Assembly (NCBI GenBank): GCA_039707655.1 | Contig: CM077673.1 | Location: forward strand, 444,001 to 508,000 | Direction: 5' to 3' | DNA: 64,000 nucleotides | Source: Elymus sibiricus | Taxonomy: Eukaryota; Streptophyta; Magnoliopsida; Poales; Poaceae | Part shown: piece after piece, positions 49,875-61,149 of the stretch | Position numbering within the stretch: the stretch's first letter is position 1 | How the letters are laid out: every line of letters begins with the position of its first letter | Made by a program: the position numbers and the translations under genes | Notes under the pieces: model-generated | Told to the model about the DNA's origin: nothing | What the model saw: only the letters and a program-made list of their open reading frames with translations | Databases searched by the model: none

Positions 49875-52647
49875 ATGGCAGTCCTTGAAAGAACTTCATT
49901 TTCCCGTGACGCTTTTTGCCTCACCGCCCCGAAATTTTGTGTCCTCGATAGTGGAGATATTGTTTCCACATATATATTGACCGATGCCAGGAATGCCCTT
50001 TCGTTCTTGGCTGTCACACACATAAGTTAGAGCATGTCACACGGCGAAAGCAAGGAGAATAAGGCATATAGCCGCTGGATTTTCTTGAATTTACGGCCAA
50101 ATGGGATTGCCCGGATCATAGAGCATATGTAGAAAGCTACGTTTGCCAATATCAGGGGGACTAATATCTATAATCAATGTAGTGTCTAGAATCTCCTTCA
50201 AAAGGAAGTGCCAATGGGTTCAGAAACTTGTCCGAAAAACAGCGGCGAATGATGTTCTTTGATTTTCAGGCCCAAAAAGTCCTGCTTAAGGCCGAATTTG
50301 AGGGTACTCCAGGCATCCTAGCGCAAGCGGGGAGTATTTTCTGGATTCACACGCTCGCCGCGAGCATTTTGAGTACTTGTGGGTCCGAAACGAACACCGA
50401 ATGACAAAGTGATGGCCGTTTTAGTGAACACCGGTCCATTTTATGGCAGTCCTTCAAAGAACTTCCTTTTCCCGTGACGCTTTTTGCCTCACCGCCCCGA
50501 AATTTTGTGTCCTCGATAGTGGAGATATTTTTTCCACATATATATTGACCGATGCCAGGAATGCCCTTTCGTTCTTGGCTGTCACACACATAAGTTACAG
50601 CATGTCACATGGCGAAAACAAGGAGAATAAGGCATATAGCTGCTGGATTTTCATGAATTTACGGCCAAATGGGATTGCCTGGATCATAGAGCATCTGTAG
50701 AAAGCTACGTTTGCCCCTACCAGGGGGCTAATGTCTATTATCAATGTAATCTCTTTAATTTCCTTCAAAAGGAAGTGCCAATGGGTTCAGAAACTTGTCC
50801 GAAAAAATGCGGCGAATGACGTTCTTTGACTTTCAGGCCCAAAAAGTCCTGCTTAAGGCCGAATTTGAGGGTACTCTGGGAATCCAGGTGCAAACGGGGA
50901 GTATTTTCTAGATTCACATGCTCGCCGCGAGCATTTTGAGTACTTCTGGGTCCGAAACGGACACCGAATGACAATGTTATGACCATTTTAGTGAACACCG
51001 GTCCATTTTATGGCAGTCCTTGAAAGAACTTCATTTTCCTATGACGCTTTTTGCCTCACCACCCCAAAAATTTGTGTCCTCGATAATGGAGATATTGTTT
51101 CCACATATATATTGACCGATGCCAGGAATGCCCTTTCATTCTTGGCTGTCACACACATAAGTTACAACATGTCACACGGCGAAAACAAGGAGAATAATGC
51201 ATATAGCCGCTGGATTTTCTTGAATTTATGGCCAAATGGGATTGCCCGGATCATAGAGCATCTGCAGAAAGCTATGTTTGTCCCTACCAGGGGGACTAAC
51301 GTCTATAATCAATGTAATCTCCTGATTTTCCTTCAAAAGGAATTGCCAATGGGTTGAGAAACTTGTCCCAAAAACAGCGGCGAATGATGTTCTTTGACTT
51401 TTAGGCCCAAAAAGTCCTGCTTAAGCCCGAATTTGAGGGTACTCCAGGCATCCTGGTGCAAGCTAGGAGTATTTTCTGGATTCACATGCTCGCCGTTGGC
51501 ATTTTGAGTACTTGTGGGTCCGAAACAGACATCGAATGACAAAGTTATGACCGTTTTAGTGAACACTGGTCCATTTTATGGCAGTCCTTGAAAGAACTTC
51601 ATTTTCCCGTGACGCTTTTTGCCTCACCGCCCCGAAATTTTGTGTCCTCGATAGTGGAGATATTGTTTCCACATATATATTGACCGATGCCAGGAATGCC
51701 CTTTCGTTCTTGGCTGTCACACACATAAGTTAGAGCATGTCACACGGCGAAAGCAAGGAGAATAAGGCATATAGCCGCTGGATTTTCTTGAATTTACGGC
51801 CAAATGGGATTGCCCGGATCATAGAGCATATGTAGAAAGCTACGTTTGCCAATATCAGGGGGACTAATATCTATAATCAATGTAGTGTCTAGAATCTCCT
51901 TCAAAAGGAAGTGCCAATGGGTTCAGAAACTTGTCCGAAAAACAGCGGCGAATGATGTTCTTTGATTTTCAGGCCCAAAAAGTCCTGCTTAAGGCCGAAT
52001 TTGAGGGTACTCCAGGCATCCTAGCGCAAGCGGGGAGTATTTTCTGGATTCACACGCTCGCCGCGAGCATTTTGAGTACTTGTGGGTCCGAAACGAACAC
52101 CGAATGACAAAGTGATGGCCGTTTTAGTGAACACCGGTCCATTTTATGGCAGTCCTTCAAAGAACTTCCTTTTCCCGTGACGCTTTTTGCCTCACCGCCC
52201 CGAAATTTTGTGTCCTCGATAGTGGAGATATTTTTTCCACATATATATTGACCGATGCCAGGAATGCCCTTTCGTTCTTGGCTGTCACACACATAAGTTA
52301 CAGCATGTCACATGGCGAAAACAAGGAGAATAAGGCATATAGCTGCTGGATTTTCATGAATTTACGGCCAAATGGGATTGCCTGGATCATAGAGCATCTG
52401 TAGAAAGCTACGTTTGCCCCTACCAGGGGGCTAATGTCTATTATCAATGTAATCTCTTTAATTTCCTTCAAAAGGAAGTGCCAATGGGTTCAGAAACTTG
52501 TCCGAAAAAATGCGGCGAATGACGTTCTTTGACTTTCAGGCCCAAAAAGTCCTGCTTAAGGCCGAATTTGAGGGTACTCTGGGAATCCAGGTGCAAACGG
52601 GGAGTATTTTCTAGATTCACATGCTCGCCGCGAGCATTTTGAGTACT
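49208..52647 (+). repeat. Trimeric tandem duplication (1703-bp offset), apparently identical
   Basis: The tract 49208-50944 repeats as 50911-52647. I saw no difference between the copies when reading them side by side, including rare variants such as gccgttggcattttg, cacggcgaaagcaagg, gtagtgtctagaatctcc, gtgatggccg, gtccttcaaagaacttcc and gatattttttccac. The outer ends differ (ctggattcac against ctagattcac on the left, acttctggg against acttgtggg on the right). It is the youngest duplication visible in the window, or an assembly duplication. Confidence 0.93.
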
Positions 52648-55600
52648 TGTGGGTCCGAAATGGACATCGAATGACAAAGTTATGACCGTTTTAGTGAACA
52701 CCGGTCCATTTTATGGCAGTCCTTGAAAGAACTTCATTTTCCCATGATGCTTTTTGACTCACCGCCCCGAAATTTTGTGTCCTCGATAGTGGAGATATTG
52801 TTCTCCACATATATATTGACCGATGCCTGGAATGCCCTTTCGTTATTCGCTGTCACACCCATAAGTTACAGCATGTCACACGGCGAAAACAAGGAGAATA
52901 AGGCATAAAGCCACTGGATTTTCTTAAATTTACGGCCAAATGGGATTGCCCGGATCATAGAGCATCTGCAGAAAGCTATGTTTGTTCCTAACAAGGGGAC
53001 TAATGTCAATAATCAACGTAATCTCTCGAATTTCCTTCAAAAGGAATTGCCAATGGGTTGAGAAACTTGTCCGGAAAACAGCGGCGAATGATGTTCTTTG
53101 ACTTTCAGGCCCAAAAAGTCCTACTTAAGGCCGAATTTGAGGGTACTCCAGGCATCCTGGCACAAGCGGAGAGTATTTTCTAGATTCACACGCTCGCCGC
53201 GAGCATTTTGAGTTATTGTGGGTCCGAAACGGACACCGAATGACAAAGTTATGACGGTTTTAGTGAACACCGGTCCATTTTATGGCAGTCCTTGAAAGAA
53301 CTTCATTTTCCCATGACGCTTTTTGCCTCACCGCCCCAAAATTTTGTGTCCTCGATATTGGAGATATTGTTTCCACATATATATTGACCGATGCCAGGAA
53401 TGCCCTTTTGTTCTTGGCTGTCACACACATAAGTTACATCATGTCACACGGCGAAAACAAGGAGAATAAGGCATATAGCCGCTGGATTTTCTTGAATTTA
53501 CGGCCAAATGGGATTGCCCAGATCATAGAGCATCTGCAGAAAGCTACGTTTGTCCCTACCAAGGAGACTAATGTCTATAATCAACGTAATCTCTCGAATT
53601 TCCTTCAAAAGGAAGTGCCAATGGGTTGAGAAACTTGTCCGAAAAACAGCGGTGAATGATGTTCTTTTACTTTCAGGCCGAAAAAGTCCTGCTTAACTCC
53701 GAATTTGAGGGTACTCCATGCATCCTGGCACAAGCGGGGAGTATTTTTTGGATTCGCACACTCCCCGCGAGCATTTTGAGTACTTGTGGGTCCGAAACGG
53801 ACACCGAATGACAAAGTTGTGAACGTTTAAGTGAACACCGGTCCATTTTATGCCAGTCCTTGAAAGAACTTCATTTTCCCGTGATGCTTTTTGCCTCACC
53901 GCCCCAAAATTTTGTGTCCTCGATAGTGGAGATATTGTTTCCACATATATATTGACCGATGCTAGGAATGCCCTTTCGTTCTTGGCTATCACACACATAA
54001 GTTACAGCATGTCACACGGCGAAAACAAGGAGAATAAGGCATATAGCCGCTGGATTTTCTTGAATTTAGGGCCAAATGGGATTGCCCGGATCATAGAGCA
54101 TCTGTAGAAAGCTACATTTGCCCCTACCAGGGGGGCTAATGTCTATAATCAACGTAATATCTTGAATTTCCTTCAAAAGGAAGTGCCAATGGGTTCAGAA
54201 ACTTGTCCGAAAACAGCGGCGAATGATGTTCTTTGACTTTCAGGCACAAAAAGTCCATCTTAAGGCTGAATTTAAGGGTACTCCGGGCATCCTGGTGCAA
54301 GCAGGTAGTATTTTCTGGATTCACATGCTCGCCGCGAGCATTTTGAGTACTTGTGGGTCCAAAACGGACACCGAATGACAAAGTTATAACTGTTTTAGTG
54401 AACACCGGTCCATTTTATGGCAGTCCTTGAAAGAACTTCATTTTCCTGTGACGCTTTTTGCCTCACCGCCCCGAAATTTTGTGTCCTCGATAGTGGAGAT
54501 ATTGTTTCCACATATATATTGACCGATGCCAGGAATGCCCTTTCGTTCTTGGCTGTCACACACATAAGTTACAGCATGTCACACGGCGAAAACAAGGAGA
54601 ATAAGGCATATAGCCGCTGGATTTTCTTCAATTTACGGCCAAATGAGATTGCTCGGATCATAGAGCATCTGTAGAAAGCTACGTTTGCCCCTACCGGGGG
54701 GGCTAATGTCTATAAATATAGTAATCTCTTGAATTTCCTTCAAAAGGAAGTGCCAATGGGTTCAGAAACTTGTCCGAAAATAGCGGCGAATGATGTTCTT
54801 TGACTTTCAGGCCCAAAAAGTCCTGCTTAACTCCCAATTTGAGAGTACTCTGGGCATCCTGGCGCAAGCCGGGAGTATTTTCTGGATTCGCACACTTGCC
54901 GCGAGCATTTTGAGTACTTGTGGGTCCGAAACAGACATCGAATGACAAAGTTATGACCGTTTTAGTGAACACCGGTCCATTTTATGGCAGTCCTTGAAAG
55001 AACTACATTTTCCTGTGACGCTTTTTGCCCACCACCCCGAAATTCTGTGTCCTCGATAGTGGAGATGTTGTTTCAACATATATATTGACCGATGCCAGGA
55101 ATGCCCTTTCGTTCTTGGCTGTCGCACACATAAGTTACAGCATGTCACACGGCGAAAACAAGGAGAATAAGGCATATAGCCGCTGGATTTTCTTGAATTT
55201 ACGGCCAAATGGGATTGCCCAGATCATAGAGCATCTGTAGAAAGCGACGTTTTCCCCTACCAGGGGGGCTAATGTCTATAATCAACGTAATCTCTTGAAT
55301 TTCCTTCAAAAGGAAGTGCCAATGGGCTCAGAAACATGTCCGAAAAACTGCGGCGAATGATGTTCTTTGATTTTCAGGCCCAAAAAGTCCTGCTTAAGGC
55401 CGAATTTGAGGGTACTCTGGGAATCCTAGTGCAAGCGGGGAGTATTTTCTGGATTCACATGCTCGCTGCGAGGATTTTGAGTACTTGTGGGTCCGAAACG
55501 GACACCGAGTGACAAAGTTATGACCGTTTTAGTGAACACCGGTCCATTTTATGGCAGTCCTTGAAAGAACTTCTTTTTCCTGTGACGCTTTTTGCCTCAC

Positions 55601-55712
55601 CGCCCCGAAATTTTGTGTCCTCGATAGTGGAGATATTGTTTCCACATATATATTGACTGATGCCAGGAATGCCCTTTCGTTCTTGGCTGTCACACACATA
55701 AGTTACAGCATG

Positions 55713-55715
55713 TCA
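55713..55715. repeat. CACTA target-site duplication (left), TCA
   Basis: TCA precedes the terminal CACTACTAC and is repeated at 57283-57285 after GTAGTG. Removing the element and one TCA restores the satellite text catgtcacacggcg. Three base pairs is the standard duplication for CACTA (En/Spm) transposons. Confidence 0.95.
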
Positions 55716-55736
55716 CACTACTACAAAAAGGGCTGT
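55716..55736 (+). repeat. CACTA terminal inverted repeat, left
   Basis: The outer 21 bp begin CACTACTACAAAAAGGGCTG and pair with 57262-57282, with three mismatches. Confidence 0.93.
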
Positions 55737-55892
55737 TAGTGGCGCACCTGTTTTGGCCATTAATGGCGCACTACAGGTGCGCCACTATTATCACGCCATT
55801 AGTAACAAATAGTAATGGCGCACCCCTGGTGCGCCATTAGTATACCAGACAATAGTGGCGCACCTGGCAGTGCGCCATTACTATGTCCCCAG

Positions 55893-55980
55893 GTGCGCCA
55901 TTACTATCTGACTTAGTAATGGCGCACCACATAGAAGTGCGCCATTACTATCTGACTTAGTAATGGCGCACCACATAGAA
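55893..55980. repeat. Two tandem 44-bp units, each a 14-bp hairpin
   Basis: Units 55893-55936 and 55937-55980 are identical. Each starts with GTGCGCCATTACTA, then the 7-base loop TCTGACT, then TAGTAATGGCGCAC, a perfect 14-bp inverted repeat followed by cacatagaa less its first two shared bases. A third truncated copy starts at 55981. They form part of the CACTA subterminal repeat field. Confidence 0.92.
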
Positions 55981-56115
55981 GTGCGCCAGTACTAACAAAT
56001 TTTTTTCAAATTTTTTTTCAGAAATTTTTTTTTCAAATTTTTTTTCGTTTTTTTCTTAATCTCGGGTCACTATGGCTTAATCTCGGGTCAATATGCTTAA
56101 TCTCAAGTCAAATCG

Positions 56116-56202
56116 CACTCCGTGGTCAAACTTCCCGGAAGGTCACCCATCCTCACACTACTCCAGCCCGAGCACGCTTAACTTCTCAGTTCTATCGAAC
56201 CC
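56116..56202 (-). ncRNA. 5S rRNA-derived segment (partial, inside CACTA)
   Basis: On the minus strand the sequence reads AAGTTAAGCGTGCTCGGGC, 13 bases, GGATGGGTGACC, then TTCCGGGAAGT. Plant 5S rRNA has AAGTTAAGCGTGCTTGGGC, 13 bases, GGATGGGTGACC, then TCCTGGGAAGT, so block order and spacing are kept. These blocks cover the internal RNA polymerase III control region (box A, intermediate element and box C) and the 3' half of 5S rRNA. The 5' half is weakly matched or lost. It is a captured or SINE-like derivative, not a functional 5S gene. Whether it still recruits TFIIIA is unknown. Confidence 0.85.
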
Positions 56203-56740
56203 CAGCACCAGCTCACTTAACAAGCACTTGTTGATATATCTATCGTATCAATCCTATTAAACCTTGTTGATGTCTAGGACTTTATTCATGTTCATGAGTG
56301 TGATAAAATTTTGATAAAATATTTCAAACTTCCCGGTCATATTACGTATCATATTTTGAATATTTTTTCAAAAAAATAAATCGAAACCAATTTTTTTTTT
56401 CTGTTACTAGTGGCGCACCTAGCACATGGTGCGCCATTACTAAGTTTGAAGTTTTTTTCCATTTTCCCCCTCTAGATCTTAAAAGCCCCGTATCTTTTAT
56501 TCTGTACCTTTTCGAGTAGATGATTTTTCATATAAAAAACTTTTTAATCCGAGTTCGTATGCAAAAGTTATGCCCACTTTACTAAATTCCAGAGAGATTT
56601 TGCAAATAAAGTCGAAATTCATATTTATAAATTTTCCACACAACTAGACCACATATCCCATGGGAAACTTATTTTCTTTTATTTTTTTGACATTTCCATC
56701 ATTTTCTTTTATTTTTTTTAAAACTAAAAAGGCGGTCCAC

Positions 56741-56753
56741 GGGGGGGGGGGGG
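56741..56753 (+). repeat. Run of 13 G residues
   Basis: A homopolymer of 13 Gs (after ggcggtccac) in the core of the CACTA element. Such runs are prone to length error in sequencing and assembly. Confidence 0.9.
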
Positions 56754-56780
56754 TGCATTTGGTGAAATTTGCCATTAGTT

Positions 56781-56854
56781 ATGGCGCACCACATGACAGG
56801 TGCGCCATTAGTAACCAGGGTTACTAATGGCGCACCTGTCATGTGGTGCGCCAT
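56781..56854. repeat. Perfect 36-bp inverted repeat with 2-base spacer
   Basis: The arm 56781-56816 is the exact reverse complement of 56819-56854, separated by AG at 56817-56818. Pairing continues beyond one mismatch for at least three more bases. It contains two TGGCGCACC/GGTGCGCCA motifs per arm. Transcribed, it would form a long hairpin of the kind that feeds small-RNA pathways; that is inference. Confidence 0.93.
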
Positions 56855-57261
56855 TACTAGTTTTGCAAAAAAAATAAAAAGAATAATTGTTAGTTTTGTT
56901 AGTAGTGGCGCACTATACCCTGGTGCGCCATTACTAGTTTGAACTACTAATGGCGCACTATACCCTGGTGCGCCATTACTAGTTTTGAAAAAAAAAGTAA
57001 AAAAAAAATTGTCAGTAGTGGCGCACAGAGCGTGTGGTGCGCCATTACTAGTTAAAACTAGTAATGGCGCACTGTGCCCTGATGCGCCATTAATAGTTTT
57101 GGAAAAATAAAATAAAATAAAATTTGCTAGTAATGGCGCACCGTGTGTCTATTGCGCCATTAGTAATGAGGACACTAATGGCGCACCTGTATCTGGTGCG
57201 CCACTGCTATATAGCAGTGGCGCACCACATACATGGTGCGCCATTAATGTCCATATCAGCT

Positions 57262-57282
57262 ATAGCCCTTTTCCTAGTAGTG
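57262..57282 (-). repeat. CACTA terminal inverted repeat, right
   Basis: Read on the minus strand it begins CACTACTAGGAAAAGGGCTA. It pairs with 55716-55736 and is followed by the TCA duplication at 57283-57285. Confidence 0.93.
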
Positions 57283-60200
57283 TCACACGGCGAAAACAAG
57301 GAGAATAAGGCATATAGCCGCGGGATTTTCTTGAATTTACGGCCAAATGAGATTGCCCGGATCATAGGGCATCTGTAGAACGCTATGTTTGCCCATACCG
57401 GGGGGGCTAATGTCTATAATTATAGTAATCTCTTGAATTTCCTTCAAAAGGAAGTGCCAATGGGTTCAGAAACTTGTCCGAAAACAGCGGCGAATGATGT
57501 TCTTTGACTTTCAGGCCCAAAAAGTCCTGCTTAAGGCTGAATTTTAGGGTACCCCGGGCATCCTGGCGCAAGCGGGTAGTATTTTTTGGATTCACATGCT
57601 CGCCGCGAGCATTTTGAGTACTTGTGGGTCCAAAACGGACACCGAATGACAAAGTTATAACCGTTTTAGTGAACACCGGTCCATTTTATGGCAGTCCTTG
57701 AAAGAACTTCATTTTCCCATGACGCTTTTTCCCTCACCGCCCCGAAATTTTGTGTCCTCGATAGTGGAGATATTGTTTCCACATATATATTCACCGATGC
57801 CAGGAATGCCCTTTTGTTCTTGGCTGTCACACACATAAGTTACAACATGTCACACCGCGAAAACAAGGAGAATAAGGCATATAGCCGCTGGATTTTCTTG
57901 AATTTACGGCCAAATGAGATTGCCCGGATCATAGCGCATCTGTAGAAAGCTACGTTTGCCCCTACCGGGGGGCTAATGTCTATAATTATAGTAATCTCTT
58001 GAATTTCCTTCAAAAGGAAGTGCCAATGGGTTCAGAAACTTGTCCGAAAATAGCGGCGAATGATGTTCTTTGACTTTCAGGCCCAAAAAGTCCTGCTTAA
58101 GGCTGAATTTGAGGGTACTCCGGGCATCCTGGCGCAAGCGGGGAGTATTTTCTGGATTCACATGCTCGCCGCGAGTATTTTGAGTACTTGTTGGTCCAAA
58201 ACGGACACCGAATGACAAAGTTATAACCGTTTTAGTGAACACCGGTCCATTTTATGGCAGTCCTTGAAAGAACTTCATTTTCCCGTGACGCTTTTTGCCT
58301 CACCACCCCGAAATTTTGTGTCCTCGATAGTGGAGATATTGTTTCCGCATATATATTGACCGATGCGAGGAATGCCCTTTCGTTCTTGGCTGTCACACAC
58401 ATAAGTTACAGCATGTCACATGGCAAAAACAAGGAGAATAAGGCATATAGCTGCTTGATTTTCTTGAATTTACGGCCAAATGGGATTGCCCGGATCATAG
58501 AGCATCTGCAGAAAGCTATGTTTGGCCCTACCAGAGGGACTAATGTCTATAATCAACGTAATCTCTCGAATATCCTTCAAAAGTAATTGCCAATGGGTTG
58601 AGAAACTTGTCCGAAAAACAGCGGCGAATGATGTTCTTTGACTTTCAGGCCCAAAAACTCCTGCTTAAGGCCGAATTTGAGGGTACTCTGGGCATCCTGG
58701 CACAAGCGGGGTGTATTTTCTGGATTCGCACGCTTGCCGCGAGCATTTTGAGTACTTGTGGTTCCGAAACGGACACCGAATGACAAAGTTATGACCGTTT
58801 TAGTGAATACCGGTCCATTTTATGGCAGTCCTTGAAAGAACTTCATTTCCCCGTGACGCTTTTTGCCTCACCGCCCCGAAATTTTGTGTCCTCGATATTG
58901 GAGATATGGTTTCCACATATATATTGACCGATGCCAGGAATGCCCTTTCATTCTTGGCTGTCACACACATAAGTTACAACATGTCACACGGCGAAAACAA
59001 GGAGAATAAGGCATATAGCCGCTGGATTTTCTTGAATTTACGGCCAATTGGGATTGCCCGGATCATAGAGCATCTGCAGAAAGCTACGTTTGTCCCTGCC
59101 AGGGGGACAAATGCCTATAATCAACGTAATATCTCGAATTTCCTTCAAAAGGAAGTGCCAATGGGTTGAGAAACTTGTCCGAAAAACAGCGGCGAATGAT
59201 GTTCTTTGACTTTCAGGCCCAAAAAGTCCTGCTTAACTCCGAATTTGAGGGTACTCCGGGCATCCTGGCGCAAGCCGGGAGTATTTTCTGGATTCGCACA
59301 CTCGCCGCGAGCATTTTGAGTACTTGTGGGTCCGAAACGGACATCGAATGACAAAGTTATGACCGTTTTAGTGAACACCGGTCCATTTTATGGCAGTCCT
59401 TGAAAGAACTACATTTTCCCGTGACGCTTTTTGCCCACCACCCCAAAATTCTGTGTCCTCGATAGTGGAGATGTTGTTTCAACATATATATTGACCGATG
59501 CCAGGAATGCACATTCGTTCTTGGCTGTCGCACACATAAGTTACAGCATGTCACACGGCAAAAACAAGGAGAATAAGCCATATAGCCGCTGGATTTTCTT
59601 GAATTTACGACCAAATGGGATTGTCCGGATCATGGAGCATCTGTAGAAAGCGACGTTTTCCCCTACCAGGGGGGCTAATGTCCATAATCAACGTAATCTC
59701 CTGAATTTCCTTCAAAAGGAAGTGCCAATGGGTTCATAAACTTGTCCGAAAAACTGCGGCGAATGATGTTCTTTGACTTTCAGGCCCAAAAAGTCCTGCT
59801 TAAGGCCGAATTTGAGGGTACTCTGGGAATCCCAGTGCAAGCGGGGAGTATTTTCTGGATTCACATGCTCGCCGCGAGCATTTTGAGTACTTGTGGGTCC
59901 AAAACGGACACCGAATGACAAAGTTATGACCGTTTTAGTGAACACCGGTCCATTTTATGGCAGTCCTTGAAAGAACTTCTTTTTCCCGTGACGCTTTTTG
60001 CCTCACCGCCCCGAAATTTTGTGTCCTCGATAGTGGAGATATTGTTTCCACATATATATTGACCGATGCCAGGAATGCCCTTTCGTTCTTGGCTGTCAAA
60101 CACATAAGTTACAGCATGTCATACGGCGAAAACATGGAGAATAAGGCATATAGCCACTGGATTTTCTTGAATTTACGGCCAAATGGGATTGCCCGGATCA

Positions 60201-60421
60201 TAGAGCATCTGGAGAAAGCTATGTTTGGCCCTACCAGGGGGACTAATGTCTATAATCGACGTAATCTCTCGAATTTCCTTCAAAAGGAATTGCCAATGGG
60301 TTGAGAAATTTGTCCGGAAAACAGCGGCGAATGATGTTCTTTGACTTTCAGGCCCAAAAACTCCTGCTTAAGGCCAAATTTGAGGGACTCCCAGCATCCT
60401 AGCGCAAGCTGGGAGTATTTT
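57283..60421 (+). repeat. Satellite array, right segment
   Basis: The array resumes in register after the CACTA element (tcacacggcgaaaacaagg). Monomer starts are at 57688, 58254, 58822, 59389 and 59957. The last monomer stops about 465 bases in, at gggagtatttt, where a Gypsy LTR begins. The monomers at 54984 and 59389 share the rare tttttgcccaccacccc, gatgttgtttcaacat and ctgtcgcacac variants. Their offset is about 2836 bp, five monomers, once the CACTA insertion is removed. Confidence 0.96.
60417..60421. repeat. Candidate target-site duplication of the Gypsy element (ATTTT)
   Basis: ATTTT lies directly before the LTR end TGTGGCACC and within normal satellite text (gagtattttctgg). The matching copy would be beyond base 64000, so this is a prediction, not an observed duplication. 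Confidence 0.5.
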
Positions 60422-61104
60422 TGTGGCACCCCGGCTCAGAGAACCGGGTTACCAGCATTTCCAGCCTAAGGATCATGTCCTCTGGAAATACTCAACAACT
60501 TGGAACAGAACTGAACAGACTTTATTGATAGGATACGGGTACAAGCTCATATATTACAATGGTGACGAGGCCAAAGGCACCCTCGGTGCTATGACAATAT
60601 CCACATTATTTATGTCACAACAGGACCTCGGAACACCCATAACTCCTACTGCGTAGCGGAACATAGCGCAAGTCCATCCACAGGGACGCTGCTGTGGATA
60701 CGTCTTAGTTAGCATAGCCAGCACCTTGAGGACCTCCGTCCAAAGATTCTCCTGCATCTGGCATGATACGCCAGGTGAGTACTTTGAATGTACTCGCAAG
60801 CTCACGACAACCAAGAAATGCAGCAAACAATAACACAGCACAATATATATAGATCCATTATCATGCACTTACGGTACTGAGCATCAACTTACTCTCAGGG
60901 TGGTCTCACAACCCTCGGAATACTCACCGAGTACTCCCGTCATGAGACGAGTTCTTCCATCATTAATATTATTAACTTGGTTGATCGGCTACTGAGGTCT
61001 GAACGGGTCGTCCATTACCGTGGACACGGCTATTCGAATAGATTTGACACTCTGCAGAGGTTGCACACTTTACCCACACCATGGAGTTCCTCCCTCATCC
61101 AGTC

Positions 61105-61149
61105 CCTTGGAACTTGTCCCACAGGATCCTTGGAACTCGTCCCATAGGA
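61105..61149 (+). repeat. 22-bp direct repeat pair in the Gypsy LTR
   Basis: The tracts ccttggaacttgtcccacag (61105 on) and ccttggaactcgtcccatag (61128 on) are near identical and 23 bp apart. They lie in the R/U5 side of the LTR. No function is assigned. Confidence 0.75.

Larger units (their letters stand above)
7524..55715 (+). repeat. Satellite array, main segment (85 monomer starts)
   Basis: Uninterrupted tandem array. Monomer starts run from 7869 to 55551 with a mean spacing of about 567.6 bp (84 intervals over 47682 bp), all in one orientation. The consensus monomer contains a TATA-like catatatatatt tract about 95 bases after the ATGGCAG landmark, a pair of GTCACAC direct repeats 23 bp apart, two ACGT sites, and two short dyads GCTCGccgCGAGC and GTCCGaaaCGGAC. 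Monomers fall into recognisable subtypes ordered in higher-order units, listed separately. No stretch within the segment lacks the repeat, and I find no gene in it. Confidence 0.97.
55716..57282. mobile_element. Non-autonomous CACTA (En/Spm) transposon, 1567 bp
   Basis: The ends are CACTACTACAAAAAGGGCTG and, on the minus strand at the other end, CACTACTAGGAAAAGGGCTA, matching in 18 of 21 positions over the outer 21 bp, with a TCA duplication. Both subterminal regions are packed with direct and inverted copies of TGGCGCACC/GGTGCGCCA, the usual CACTA arrangement for transposase binding. The AT-rich core has long T runs, a run of 13 Gs and a 5S rRNA-like segment. No transposase coding region is present, so it must be mobilised in trans. 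Strand cannot be fixed without the autonomous relative. The named wheat family was not determined. Confidence 0.95.

Noticed and set aside
56116..56202. Functional 5S rRNA gene
   Set aside because: The 5' half is missing or diverged, several changes lie in the 3' part, and it is a single copy embedded in a transposon with no 5S spacer around it.
1..60421. CRISPR-like or prokaryotic repeat array
   Set aside because: Units are about 568 bp with no short repeat/unique spacer pattern, and the flanking elements are plant transposons.
60423..60868. ORFs just right of the array (77 and 104 codons)
   Set aside because: Both lie in the R/U5 part of the Gypsy LTR and overlap each other on opposite strands, with no recognisable domain.
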